A stretch of 32,840 bases of DNA from CAYJAY01 sp964370715 (GTDB taxonomy: Bacteria; Bacillota; Clostridia; Oscillospirales; Ruminococcaceae): contig CAYJKJ010000023.1 of assembly GCA_964370715.1 (NCBI GenBank), forward strand, positions 1 through 32,840, given 5' to 3'. The position numbers were made by a program, and so were the translations under genes. A model generated the notes under the pieces. It was not told the origin of the DNA, searched no databases, and saw nothing but the letters and a program-made list of their open reading frames with translations. Positions 16,622 to 23,822 of this stretch are shown piece after piece (position 1 is the stretch's first letter; every line of letters begins with the position of its first letter).

Positions 16622-17515
16622 CTAGCTTAATTGTTGCAAGGCCGATTTCACATTAGCTAAAACTTTTTCGCTTAATCTTACCTTTGCTTGCTTTGTCATG
16701 CCCGATGGAACACCGACACAGCGGACGTTTTTATGTGTGAGCAGATTGTCGTTCCCCAGACATCCCGGCATATCGCAGATAAAATAATTGTCGCCGTTAA
16801 TAAACTTTTCAAACGCTTTCATATCGAAAGTGGGGCTTCCGCCCGTGTTGATAAGTATCTTGCGGTTTCCGAAAATTTCAAACTGTTCTTCATACAGCAA
16901 AACAGTGTTTTTGTTTACACAACAGCAAACAACTTCACATTCGCTGAGAAGTTCGTTTAGTTCTCTATATTTAATTCCTTCGTCTTCAGCATTCGGTTTT
17001 CTTGTTCTGCTGTAATAATATAAATCCGCTCCGAAAAACTTCAGGGTCTTTGCAATCAAAGTTCCCAAAGCCCCAAGCCCGATAATTCCGACCTTTAATC
17101 CGGTCAATTCACGTGGGTAATCTTCCCACATTCTATCACCAAAACCGTGAAACAATCGGGTAAGTTCACTGACAACAAATTCTGCAACGCCCTCATCTCC
17201 ATAATCACGAATACCATTGACAAAAATATTTCGTGCTCTTGCTGTTGCAATATCAACATTTGCGCTAGCTTCAGAATATAAACTACAACACATACCGATA
17301 TACTTTAGATTTTTTGCATTTTTAATTACTTCTTCACTTACTTTAGAGGTGAAGCTCACTAACATTGCGTCTGCATCCCCAATACGGTTAGTAATTTCTT
17401 GATCATTTTTTGGAATATCAGGATAAAACACAACTTCCTTGGCATAATTATAGAGTTCTTTTTCTGCATAGAGTAATAGATTAACAGGCTCAATAGCCAC
17501 TATTTTTTTAAACAT
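16622..17515 (-). CDS. D-2-hydroxyacid dehydrogenase homologue lacking the catalytic triad
   Basis: The 297-residue protein has the two-domain fold of NAD(P)-dependent D-2-hydroxyacid dehydrogenases. The dinucleotide motif GLGALG is intact, and SRTRK after the second strand, where NAD enzymes have an acid, suggests NADP(H). However, none of the family's three catalytic residues is recognisable: the NTxRG motif is NTGGSP (no Arg), the LDVFExEP region is CDMPGCLGND (no Glu), and the PHxAG motif is GVPSGM (no His). It may be an inactive or repurposed paralogue, or bind a cofactor for another reaction. It lies 31 bases downstream of the anchored hypothetical protein on the same strand and is probably co-transcribed. 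ATG 17515 follows GGAGAATATTT. Confidence 0.72.
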   Translation of the reverse strand: MFKKIVAIEPVNLLLYAEKELYNYAKEVVFYPDIPKNDQEITNRIGDADAMLVSFTSKVSEEVIKNAKNLKYIGMCCSLYSEASANVDIATARARNIFVNGIRDYGDEGVAEFVVSELTRLFHGFGDRMWEDYPRELTGLKVGIIGLGALGTLIAKTLKFFGADLYYYSRTRKPNAEDEGIKYRELNELLSECEVVCCCVNKNTVLLYEEQFEIFGNRKILINTGGSPTFDMKAFEKFINGDNYFICDMPGCLGNDNLLTHKNVRCVGVPSGMTKQAKVRLSEKVLANVKSALQQLS

Positions 17516-17546
17516 AAATATTCTCCAATTTTAATGTATTATGCGA

Positions 17547-18191
17547 TTATCTGTAGAATTCCTCAATTATAGGAATGAATTCTTCCGGTATAGTATAACA
17601 CCAAGCAGTATATGGCTCATTATAAGAATAGTCTACTTCTGTGGTGATATACCACTTTCCGTCAACTGTACCCATATATCCAACAAAATCTGTTGCAAGA
17701 GGACAATCCTCATACCCAACATAAAGGTCACGCATCTGTGAGCCGTCTTCTGCATACCCGCTGATATTATCGGTTTCATATTCAAAATCTGTTGTAGCTT
17801 GCTCCATAATAATGGATATTGTGTTAAAAAACCTCTCATCCTCAATTAACTCGTCCTTCCAACTTGCTGTTGTTATTTTGCCGGAAGTAGGGATATTATA
17901 GTCTTCTCTTACAAACAACCTTTGGTCTAAAAAACTTCTGTAGACAACAAATGTATGCGTTTTGTCTTGCTCAACTTCTTTTACCTCATCGGCTTTAAAT
18001 GTTTTTGCAATAGGTTCTCCTTCTGTATATCCTCCTGCAACAGTGCTTTCATAACGGACACCATTCCATATTAAAGAATCCCCCGGACGCTCAATGGTTT
18101 GTCCAATAATGAGATGAACATCGAAAATATACCAAATAAAAGCGAATAAGGCTATCAAAATAATAAGCAAAAACATTAATTTTTTTTTCAT
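17547..18191 (-). CDS. Membrane-anchored extracytoplasmic protein of unknown function
   Basis: A 214-residue protein with a basic start (MKKKLMF), one hydrophobic segment (about residues 5-24) and a soluble, acidic, aromatic-rich remainder. The helix is not followed by a lipobox cysteine, so I read it as an uncleaved anchor or signal peptide rather than a lipoprotein. Two cysteines (in YEDCPLA and AWCYTIP) could pair outside the cell. ATG 18191 is preferred to a TTG 15 bases upstream because it gives the normal MKKK signal start, although the ribosome site (GAG) is weak. TATAAT on the minus strand at 18219-18214 may be its -10 box. I do not recognise the family. Confidence 0.6.
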   Translation of the reverse strand: MKKKLMFLLIILIALFAFIWYIFDVHLIIGQTIERPGDSLIWNGVRYESTVAGGYTEGEPIAKTFKADEVKEVEQDKTHTFVVYRSFLDQRLFVREDYNIPTSGKITTASWKDELIEDERFFNTISIIMEQATTDFEYETDNISGYAEDGSQMRDLYVGYEDCPLATDFVGYMGTVDGKWYITTEVDYSYNEPYTAWCYTIPEEFIPIIEEFYR

Positions 18192-18317
18192 ACTCAAACA
18201 TCTCAATTCATTAATTATATTGCGTATCTGCCTTTGGCAAGTGTATTTTGATTTTAATACTTATATTTATTTTATATTATAAACAATGCAAAATCAAGCA
18301 AAAGCCAAACCAAAACA

Positions 18318-18398
18318 CCCCGACGTTTACTGAAAGAAGAAATCAACGCCGTAGGGACGACCATTGTGTCGTCCGCTTAAATCAAAGCCCCGACGTTT
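18318..18398. repeat. Repeat-like block with a 7-bp hairpin
   Basis: CCCCGACGTTT occurs at 18318-18328 and again at 18388-18398, a 70-base direct repeat. Between them, GTAGGGACGACC holds GGACGAC (18355-18361) pairing with GTCGTCC (18368-18374) around CATTGT. The arrangement resembles the short dispersed palindromic repeats found between genes in gut Firmicutes. Confidence 0.5.
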
Positions 18399-18527
18399 GC
18401 CGAAATCCAAAATTATCACACAAGCAAATTAATTCCCAAAGCCTCCGCCCCCCACAAATTTAATACCCTTACCCCAAAAATCCCTTGCTTTCGTTTTTTT
18501 ATAACAAGAACGGTTTGATAAAATAAA

Positions 18528-18564
18528 TAGTGTTAACATAAATATGAATAAAATGTTAACACTA
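18528..18564. promoter_or_regulatory. Perfect 12-bp inverted repeat upstream of the marR promoter
   Basis: TAGTGTTAACAT (18528-18539) and ATGTTAACACTA (18553-18564) are exact reverse complements separated by 13 AT-rich bases. It ends 10 bases before the -35 box. This is where a second regulator or an upstream operator would sit; the GTTAAC core differs from the GTTAGC half-sites at the promoter. Confidence 0.6.
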
Positions 18565-18574
18565 GAAAAAACAC

Positions 18575-18618
18575 TTGACTAACCCCGTTAGCTATGTTAT
18601 ATTGCTAACTGTGTTAGC
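18575..18618 (+). promoter_or_regulatory. marR promoter with overlapping operator half-sites
   Basis: TTGACT (18575-18580), a 17-base spacer and TATATT (18598-18603) form a strong promoter. Three half-sites overlap it: GTTAGC (18587-18592), GCTAAC (18604-18609) and GTTAGC (18613-18618). The last two form a near-perfect palindrome GCTAAC-TGT-GTTAGC directly after the -10 box, the usual size for a MarR dimer site. Binding there would block transcription, so autorepression of the marR-ABC operon is expected. Confidence 0.8.
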
Positions 18619-18639
18619 TAAAAAGATGGAGGGAACGAT

Positions 18640-19092
18640 ATGGCAACTAAACAAGATGTTGATTTAGCGCTTGAACTTTTCCATAAGCATAAAGTTAAAA
18701 ATGCGTTTCATGAACTGGTTAAAAAAGAAATCGGATATTTTGCCGCTATTAAATATCTTAATGATGTTAATAAACAAGTTAACGCCAAAGATATAAGCAA
18801 TGCGCTAGAGATAAGCACGGCGAGAACCGCTATATTGCTTAAAAAGCTTGAAAACAAAAAATTTGTTACCAAAACAAATTCTTCAACCGATGCGAGATCG
18901 GTGGTTGTTAGTTTAACCGATGAGGGGCGAAGATGTGCCGATGATTTGCGAGGCCAGATGATAAAATCGATGGAGAAGGTTGTTGATGAAATAGGGCTTC
19001 AAGAGCTTGAAAGGTTGTTCGAAACCCTTGAAAAGATTGAAAAGATTATGAAAGAAAATATGTTAAAACAAACGGAGGATTGTGAATGTTAA
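18640..19092 (+). CDS. MarR-family transcriptional regulator
   Basis: A 150-residue winged-helix regulator that probably represses its own operon, including the ABC exporter, until a toxic ligand is bound. The DNA-binding part spans about residues 40-105: the recognition region NALEISTARTAILLKKLENK and the wing with STDARSVVVSLTDEGRR (the DxRxxxVxLTxxG pattern of MarR proteins). The flanking helices would form the dimer. ATGGAGGG lies just upstream of the start, giving a strong ribosome site. Its last seven bases overlap the exporter start, so regulator and exporter are translationally coupled. It ends with CEC, which could be redox-active, but this is speculative. Confidence 0.88.
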   Translation: MATKQDVDLALELFHKHKVKNAFHELVKKEIGYFAAIKYLNDVNKQVNAKDISNALEISTARTAILLKKLENKKFVTKTNSSTDARSVVVSLTDEGRRCADDLRGQMIKSMEKVVDEIGLQELERLFETLEKIEKIMKENMLKQTEDCEC

Positions 19093-20849
19093 AGATATTA
19101 GGGAACCTAACGAAAAGGGAGTATCTGTTGGCTGTTATAGTTTTGTTGCTAACTTGCTTGCAGACATATCTCGACCTTTCGCTACCCGACTATATGTCCG
19201 AGATAACGCTATTGGTTCAAACAGAGGGTAGCGCTATGGAGGAAATTTTTTCAGCAGGATTTTTGATGTTGGGGTGTGCCTTTGGAAGCCTTGCGATTTC
19301 GATCGCTGTGGCTTTTATCGCCGCCAACATTGCCGCCAACTTTTCCTACACAACAAGATCTAAACTTTTTGGGAAAGTTATGAACTTTTCGATGAAAGAG
19401 ATAAACTCTTTTTCAACCGCAAGCTTGATAACAAGAACGACCAACGACGTGACCCAAGTTCAGATGCTTATCGTCATGGGTATGCAGATGCTAATTAAAG
19501 CGCCGATAACCGCTGTTTGGGCAATCTATAAAATCTCGAACAAAAACGCAAGTTGGACCGTTGTAACCGCTATAGCGGTTGTGGTTTTGCTTTCGATAGT
19601 TTCGGTTTGTCTAACGCTCGCCGTGCCAAGGTTTAAAAAGCTTCAAGCGCTGACCGACAACATAAACAGGGTCGCAAAAGAAAGCCTCGATGGATTAAAT
19701 GTTGTTAGGGCATACAATGCCGAACAATACCAACACGATAAATTCCAAGTTGCAAACAATCAACTCGCCGACACATTTCTTTTCACAGCAAAAACGATGT
19801 CATTTTTGATGCCGAGTATACAGATGGTGAGTAACGGTTTGGTGCTTTCGGTCTATCTCGTTGGTGCGGTTTTGATAAACCAAGCAGTAGGACCCGATAA
19901 GATGATCTTGTTTTCCGATATGGTGGTGTTCTCGGCGTATGCTATGCAGGTTATAATGGCGTTTATGATGTTGGTTATCGTGTTTATGTTGTTGCCAAGA
20001 GCCAGCGTTTCCGCAAGGCGCATCAACGAGGTTTTGGAAGCGAAGTTTTCGGTTAAAGAGGGAAGCAAAACCGATGGAATAGAAAGCAAACATGGAGAGA
20101 TTGAATTTAAAGATGTTAGCTTTAAATATCCCGATGCGGATGATTATGTTTTGAAAAATATTAGCTTCACCGCAAAAAAAGGGGAAACGATAGCGTTTAT
20201 AGGTTCGACAGGTTGCGGAAAAAGCACCGTTGTCAACCTTGTTCCAAGGTTTTATGATGCAACGGAAGGCGAGGTTCTAGTAGATGGAGTTAACGTTAAA
20301 GAATACACCAAAACAGCGCTTAATTCGCTAATAGGATATGTTTCGCAAAGAGCAATTCTTTTTGCCGGCAGCGTTAAATCAAACATCGTTTTCGGGGACA
20401 ACGAAAGCGTTTCGACCAAAACAGAGGATCTTGTTTCGTCTGCCAAAACTGCGCAAGCGGATGAGTTTGTCGATAATCTTGAAGATAAATATCAAGCAGA
20501 GATCGCCCAAGGCGGAAGAAATCTTTCGGGGGGACAAAAGCAAAGAATATCGATAGCAAGAGCTATCTACAGACAACCCGAAATATTTATATTTGACGAT
20601 TCGTTTAGCGCGCTTGATTATAAAACCGACCGAAAACTGCGTGAAGCGTTGGATGAGCAATGCAAAGGAGCAACAAGGCTTGTGGTTGGGCAACGTATTG
20701 GAACGATAAAAGACGCCGACAAGATAATAGTTCTTGAAGATGGCGAGATTGTCGGAATGGGAAAACACAGAGATCTGCTTTCGGGCTGCGAGGTCTACAA
20801 ACAGATTGCGTTGTCGCAACTTTCTGAGGAGGAACTACAACATGGCTAA
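19086..20849 (+). CDS. ABC exporter half-transporter, degenerate-site subunit
   Basis: One half of a heterodimeric type IV ABC exporter, probably for drugs or lipids. The 587-residue protein has a transmembrane domain (about 1-320, six helices) and a nucleotide-binding domain with Walker A GSTGCGKS (near 373), signature LSGGQKQR (near 480) and Walker B IFIFDDSFSALD (near 500). The residue after the Walker B Asp is Asp rather than the catalytic Glu, so the ATP site it completes is noncatalytic, as in TM287 and BmrC. GGAGG precedes the ATG; the start overlaps marR and the end overlaps the partner gene by eight bases. Confidence 0.9.
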   Translation: MLKILGNLTKREYLLAVIVLLLTCLQTYLDLSLPDYMSEITLLVQTEGSAMEEIFSAGFLMLGCAFGSLAISIAVAFIAANIAANFSYTTRSKLFGKVMNFSMKEINSFSTASLITRTTNDVTQVQMLIVMGMQMLIKAPITAVWAIYKISNKNASWTVVTAIAVVVLLSIVSVCLTLAVPRFKKLQALTDNINRVAKESLDGLNVVRAYNAEQYQHDKFQVANNQLADTFLFTAKTMSFLMPSIQMVSNGLVLSVYLVGAVLINQAVGPDKMILFSDMVVFSAYAMQVIMAFMMLVIVFMLLPRASVSARRINEVLEAKFSVKEGSKTDGIESKHGEIEFKDVSFKYPDADDYVLKNISFTAKKGETIAFIGSTGCGKSTVVNLVPRFYDATEGEVLVDGVNVKEYTKTALNSLIGYVSQRAILFAGSVKSNIVFGDNESVSTKTEDLVSSAKTAQADEFVDNLEDKYQAEIAQGGRNLSGGQKQRISIARAIYRQPEIFIFDDSFSALDYKTDRKLREALDEQCKGATRLVVGQRIGTIKDADKIIVLEDGEIVGMGKHRDLLSGCEVYKQIALSQLSEEELQHG

Positions 20850-22695
20850 AAATGATTATGAAGTTGGCTCTGCTACAAAAAAAGCCCCAAAAGGTCGAGG
20901 ACCGGGCAGCGGAATGGTTGGCGGAGAAAAAGCAAAAGATTTTAAAACAGCGATTAAAAAACTTTTAAACTATTCAAAAAAATATCGAGTGCAGTTTTTT
21001 ACTGCGGTGGTATTTGCGATGCTGGGCGCAGTGTTAACCCTTTTGGGTCCCGATAATCTTTCGGCATTAACCGACGAGATAACAAACGGCATTGGCGAAA
21101 GCCTTATGGGAACGGGCGACGGCATCGACATGGATGAGGTATTTTCTATAGGGATTTTCCTTGGAGTGATATATGCGCTGAGCTATCTTTTGTCGATACT
21201 TCAAGGGCTTATCATCTCGACCGTTATGCAAACAACCGCTAAAAATTTAAGAACCGATATTTCACACAAGATAAACAATCTTCCGATGGCGTTTTTCTCC
21301 AAAACCTCAAAGGGTGATGTTCTTTCGAGGGTGACAAACGATGTAGACACGATAGGCCAAACGCTTTCACAATCGACCGGAACATTTATCTCGGCGGTAA
21401 CGTTGATGATAGGTTCTGTTATCATGATGTTTGCAACCAACATAGTGTTGGCAACAACCGCTATCGTTTCAACGGCGTTGGGCTTTGTGTTTATGATTGT
21501 TGTTATGGGGATATCTCAAAAATTCTTCAAACGTCAACAAAAACATCTTGGCGAAATCAACGGGCATATCGAAGAGATGTATGCAGGACACACCGTTGTT
21601 AAAGCGTATAACGGCGAACAAAAAGCAGTTGAAATATTTAATTCAATAAACGATAAATTAAAGGATAGCGCCTTTAAAGCACAATCGCTTTCGGGGCTTA
21701 TGATGCCGATGATGACGTTTATCGGAAACTTTGGGTATGTGTTTGTTTGTATAGTCGGTGCATTGTTGGCGCTCAACGGATATATCTCGTTTGGGGTTAT
21801 CGTTGCATTTATGATATATATAAGGCTTTTCACTCAGCCACTAGGACAAATTGCTCAATCGATGCAAAACCTTCAATCGGGAACGGCGGCTTCCGAAAGG
21901 GTGTTTGAATTTTTGGAACAACCCGAAATGGAGGACGAACAGCAAAAGCAAAAACATCTTTCAGACGTAAAAGGCGATATAGAATTTAAAAATGTCCGTT
22001 TCGGATATGACCCCGAAAAGATAATAATTAATGATTTCAGCGCAAGCGTTAAAGCAGGGCAAAAGATAGCGATAGTAGGGCCTACCGGAGCGGGAAAAAC
22101 AACGATGGTTAACCTGCTTATGCGGTTCTATGAAGTGAACTCGGGGGATATTCTAATCGATGGTGTTTCGATAAAAGATGTTAAAAGGGAGGATGTTCAT
22201 TCGAAGTTTAGCATGGTTCTCCAAGACACCTGGATTTTTGAAGGAACGCTTAGGGAAAACCTTGTCTATGCTACCGAAAACATAACCGACGAAAAGCTAA
22301 AGGAAGCGACAAAAGCGGTTGGGCTTCATCATTTTGTCAAGACACTTGAAAAGGGATATGACACCGTTTTAAATTCCAAGCTTGAACTTTCGCAAGGGCA
22401 AAAACAACAGATAACGATAGCAAGGGCGATGATAGCGGATAAACCGATGTTGATACTCGACGAGGCGACATCTTCGATCGACACCAGAACCGAGCTTCAG
22501 ATTCAAAACGCAATGGATAGCCTTATGGCAAACAGAACATCGTTTGTTATTGCACACAGGCTCTCAACCATCAAAAACGCCGACCTCATACTGGTTATGA
22601 AGGACGGAGATGTTATAGAAACAGGGACGCACAAAGGGCTTTTGGAACAAAAAGGGTTCTATGCAGAGCTTTATAATTCACAGTTTGAAAACTAA
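20842..22695 (+). CDS. ABC exporter half-transporter, catalytic subunit
   Basis: Partner of the preceding half-transporter. The 617-residue protein starts with a soluble extension (MAKNDYEVGSATKKAPKGRG) before six transmembrane helices; the nucleotide-binding domain has Walker A GPTGAGKT (near 413), signature LSQGQKQQ (near 516) and Walker B MLILDEATSSID with the catalytic Glu (near 540). The altered signature (LSQGQ for LSGGQ) pairs with the degenerate Walker B of the partner, leaving one active and one inactive ATP site, as in TM288. ATG 20842 is chosen over an upstream in-frame start at 20734 because GGAGG (20828-20832) precedes it and the upstream 36 codons lie inside the partner gene in another frame. 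Confidence 0.9.
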   Translation: MAKNDYEVGSATKKAPKGRGPGSGMVGGEKAKDFKTAIKKLLNYSKKYRVQFFTAVVFAMLGAVLTLLGPDNLSALTDEITNGIGESLMGTGDGIDMDEVFSIGIFLGVIYALSYLLSILQGLIISTVMQTTAKNLRTDISHKINNLPMAFFSKTSKGDVLSRVTNDVDTIGQTLSQSTGTFISAVTLMIGSVIMMFATNIVLATTAIVSTALGFVFMIVVMGISQKFFKRQQKHLGEINGHIEEMYAGHTVVKAYNGEQKAVEIFNSINDKLKDSAFKAQSLSGLMMPMMTFIGNFGYVFVCIVGALLALNGYISFGVIVAFMIYIRLFTQPLGQIAQSMQNLQSGTAASERVFEFLEQPEMEDEQQKQKHLSDVKGDIEFKNVRFGYDPEKIIINDFSASVKAGQKIAIVGPTGAGKTTMVNLLMRFYEVNSGDILIDGVSIKDVKREDVHSKFSMVLQDTWIFEGTLRENLVYATENITDEKLKEATKAVGLHHFVKTLEKGYDTVLNSKLELSQGQKQQITIARAMIADKPMLILDEATSSIDTRTELQIQNAMDSLMANRTSFVIAHRLSTIKNADLILVMKDGDVIETGTHKGLLEQKGFYAELYNSQFEN

Positions 22696-22697
22696 AA

Positions 22698-22734
22698 AAA
22701 GGGATGCGACAAAATTAAAATGTCGCATCCCTTT
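22698..22734. terminator. Bidirectional terminator, ABC exporter / PHP gene
   Basis: A perfect 14-bp stem, AAAGGGATGCGACA (22698-22711) with TGTCGCATCCCTTT (22721-22734), around a 9-base AT loop. The minus strand continues into a run of T, so it also ends the convergent PHP operon. Confidence 0.88.
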
Positions 22735-22760
22735 GATGTTTTGGTTAGATTGTTTTAAGA

Positions 22761-23486
22761 TTATTCGAAGATTTTCCCTTCTTTGATTTTATCCAAAAAT
22801 AATTTTGGGCAAAGTTTTTCTATCTCAACATAATACTTTGCGTTGGGGATCATCTCAAGATCATGGGCATCGGAATTTGTTATGTGTGGGATATTTGCCA
22901 AAACGGGAGAGCGCCTTATTATCTCCCCTTTGTTCGCTTCGCTCGAAAACTCGACAACAGGAAAGTTCATCATCTCGTCGTATAGCCCAAGGTTGGAGGT
23001 TATCGAATAGGAGGAACGGTCGATGTGTGCCGCTATCGCAATGCCGCCGTGTTGTTTAACTATTGCGACAACATCATATATCCCGATCATCGTTGCAACC
23101 GACAACAGCTTTTGTTCTTCGCCAACAACTTTGTCGTTTTCATCCAAGATATGTTGACGCCAGTTTTGCTTCATCTTTTCGCTCATGGGGGGAAGATCTT
23201 TTCTTATCAAATCGGAAAATGTTTCGGCATCATCGATATCATAGAAAAGACACAAAACATGAACCTCTTCCGACGTTGTGAGTTCGATAGCCGGAATGGC
23301 TAGAACATCATATTTTTTTGCCGCTTGAATGAATGCTCGGCAGTTTTTGGCGCTGTTATGGTCGCTTATCGCAACAACATCAAGCCCCGCAAGCTTCGCC
23401 ATACCGGCGATGTTGTTAACCGTCATGTCGTCGCTTCCGCAAAGCGAAAGCACCGAATGGATATGTAGATCAAAATAAGCTTTCAT
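22761..23486 (-). CDS. PHP-domain phosphoesterase
   Basis: A 241-residue protein of the polymerase-and-histidinol-phosphatase superfamily. Metal-binding motifs are clear: DLHIHS (6-11), ISDHNS (about 40-45), the acid in AIELTT, AAHIDRS (about 151-157) and NSDAHD near the C-terminus. This group hydrolyses phosphoesters such as nucleotides or phosphosugars with a trinuclear metal site. It is the last gene of the HydS operon, three bases after the DRTGG gene, with AAGGCG upstream of its ATG. Its position suggests a phosphatase or nucleotidase arm of that signalling module, but the substrate is unknown. Confidence 0.82.
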   Translation of the reverse strand: MKAYFDLHIHSVLSLCGSDDMTVNNIAGMAKLAGLDVVAISDHNSAKNCRAFIQAAKKYDVLAIPAIELTTSEEVHVLCLFYDIDDAETFSDLIRKDLPPMSEKMKQNWRQHILDENDKVVGEEQKLLSVATMIGIYDVVAIVKQHGGIAIAAHIDRSSYSITSNLGLYDEMMNFPVVEFSSEANKGEIIRRSPVLANIPHITNSDAHDLEMIPNAKYYVEIEKLCPKLFLDKIKEGKIFE

Positions 23487-23489
23487 TTT

Positions 23490-23822
23490 TTAAAGCGCCT
23501 TGTTGTATTCCGTTATAAGCGTGTATACATCTTTCGAGGATTTTATAATAGGTATGTTTTCGTCGGTTGCTTTTTGTATAAGCGTTTCATCCGGCTCAAC
23601 ATCTTCGCACAAAACGATAGCTCCAACATCCGCAAGCAACGCAACCGCCGCAACATTGACGTTGGTCATGATGGTGAACCAAAGGCCACCTTCAACGGCG
23701 CTGCTTATAACTCGGCTTAAAAGGTCGCCGGCATAGCATCCTTCGATCTCTCTCGATAGAGCTTGTTCATCTCCCGAAACTATCGAACCGCCTATGACGG
23801 CCGCATAATCTTTAACTGTCAT
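23490..23822 (-). CDS. DRTGG-domain protein (HydS operon, second copy)
   Basis: A 110-residue protein matching the DRTGG domain, a small alpha/beta fold also found attached to CBS domains and in phosphotransacetylase; its ligand is not established. Features are an N-terminal VKDYAAVIGGSIVSGDEQAL, a CYAGDLLSRVISSA segment corresponding to the gDlLs/Dvm pattern of the family, and a C-terminal IPIIKSSKDVYTL. The start codon follows the HydS stop directly (TAGATG), so the two are tightly coupled. A related gene opens the same operon. Confidence 0.75.
   Translation of the reverse strand: MTVKDYAAVIGGSIVSGDEQALSREIEGCYAGDLLSRVISSAVEGGLWFTIMTNVNVAAVALLADVGAIVLCEDVEPDETLIQKATDENIPIIKSSKDVYTLITEYNKAL

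Larger units (their letters stand above)
18192..18639. other. Intergenic region upstream of the MarR gene
   Basis: About 450 bases without a supported gene. The left part holds the possible promoter of the anchored protein and a repeat-like block (18318-18398); the right part holds the MarR control region. A 71-codon plus-strand frame at 18248-18463 runs through low-complexity and repeat sequence with no ribosome site and is not credible as a gene. Confidence 0.65.

Noticed and set aside
18248..18463. 71-codon plus-strand frame
   Set aside because: No ribosome site, overlaps a repeat block and low-complexity sequence, and composition is unlike the neighbouring genes.
20734..20841. 36-codon N-terminal extension of the second ABC subunit
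   Set aside because: Overlaps the first subunit in a different frame, is rich in basic and polar residues unlike the family, and a strong ribosome site lies before ATG 20842.
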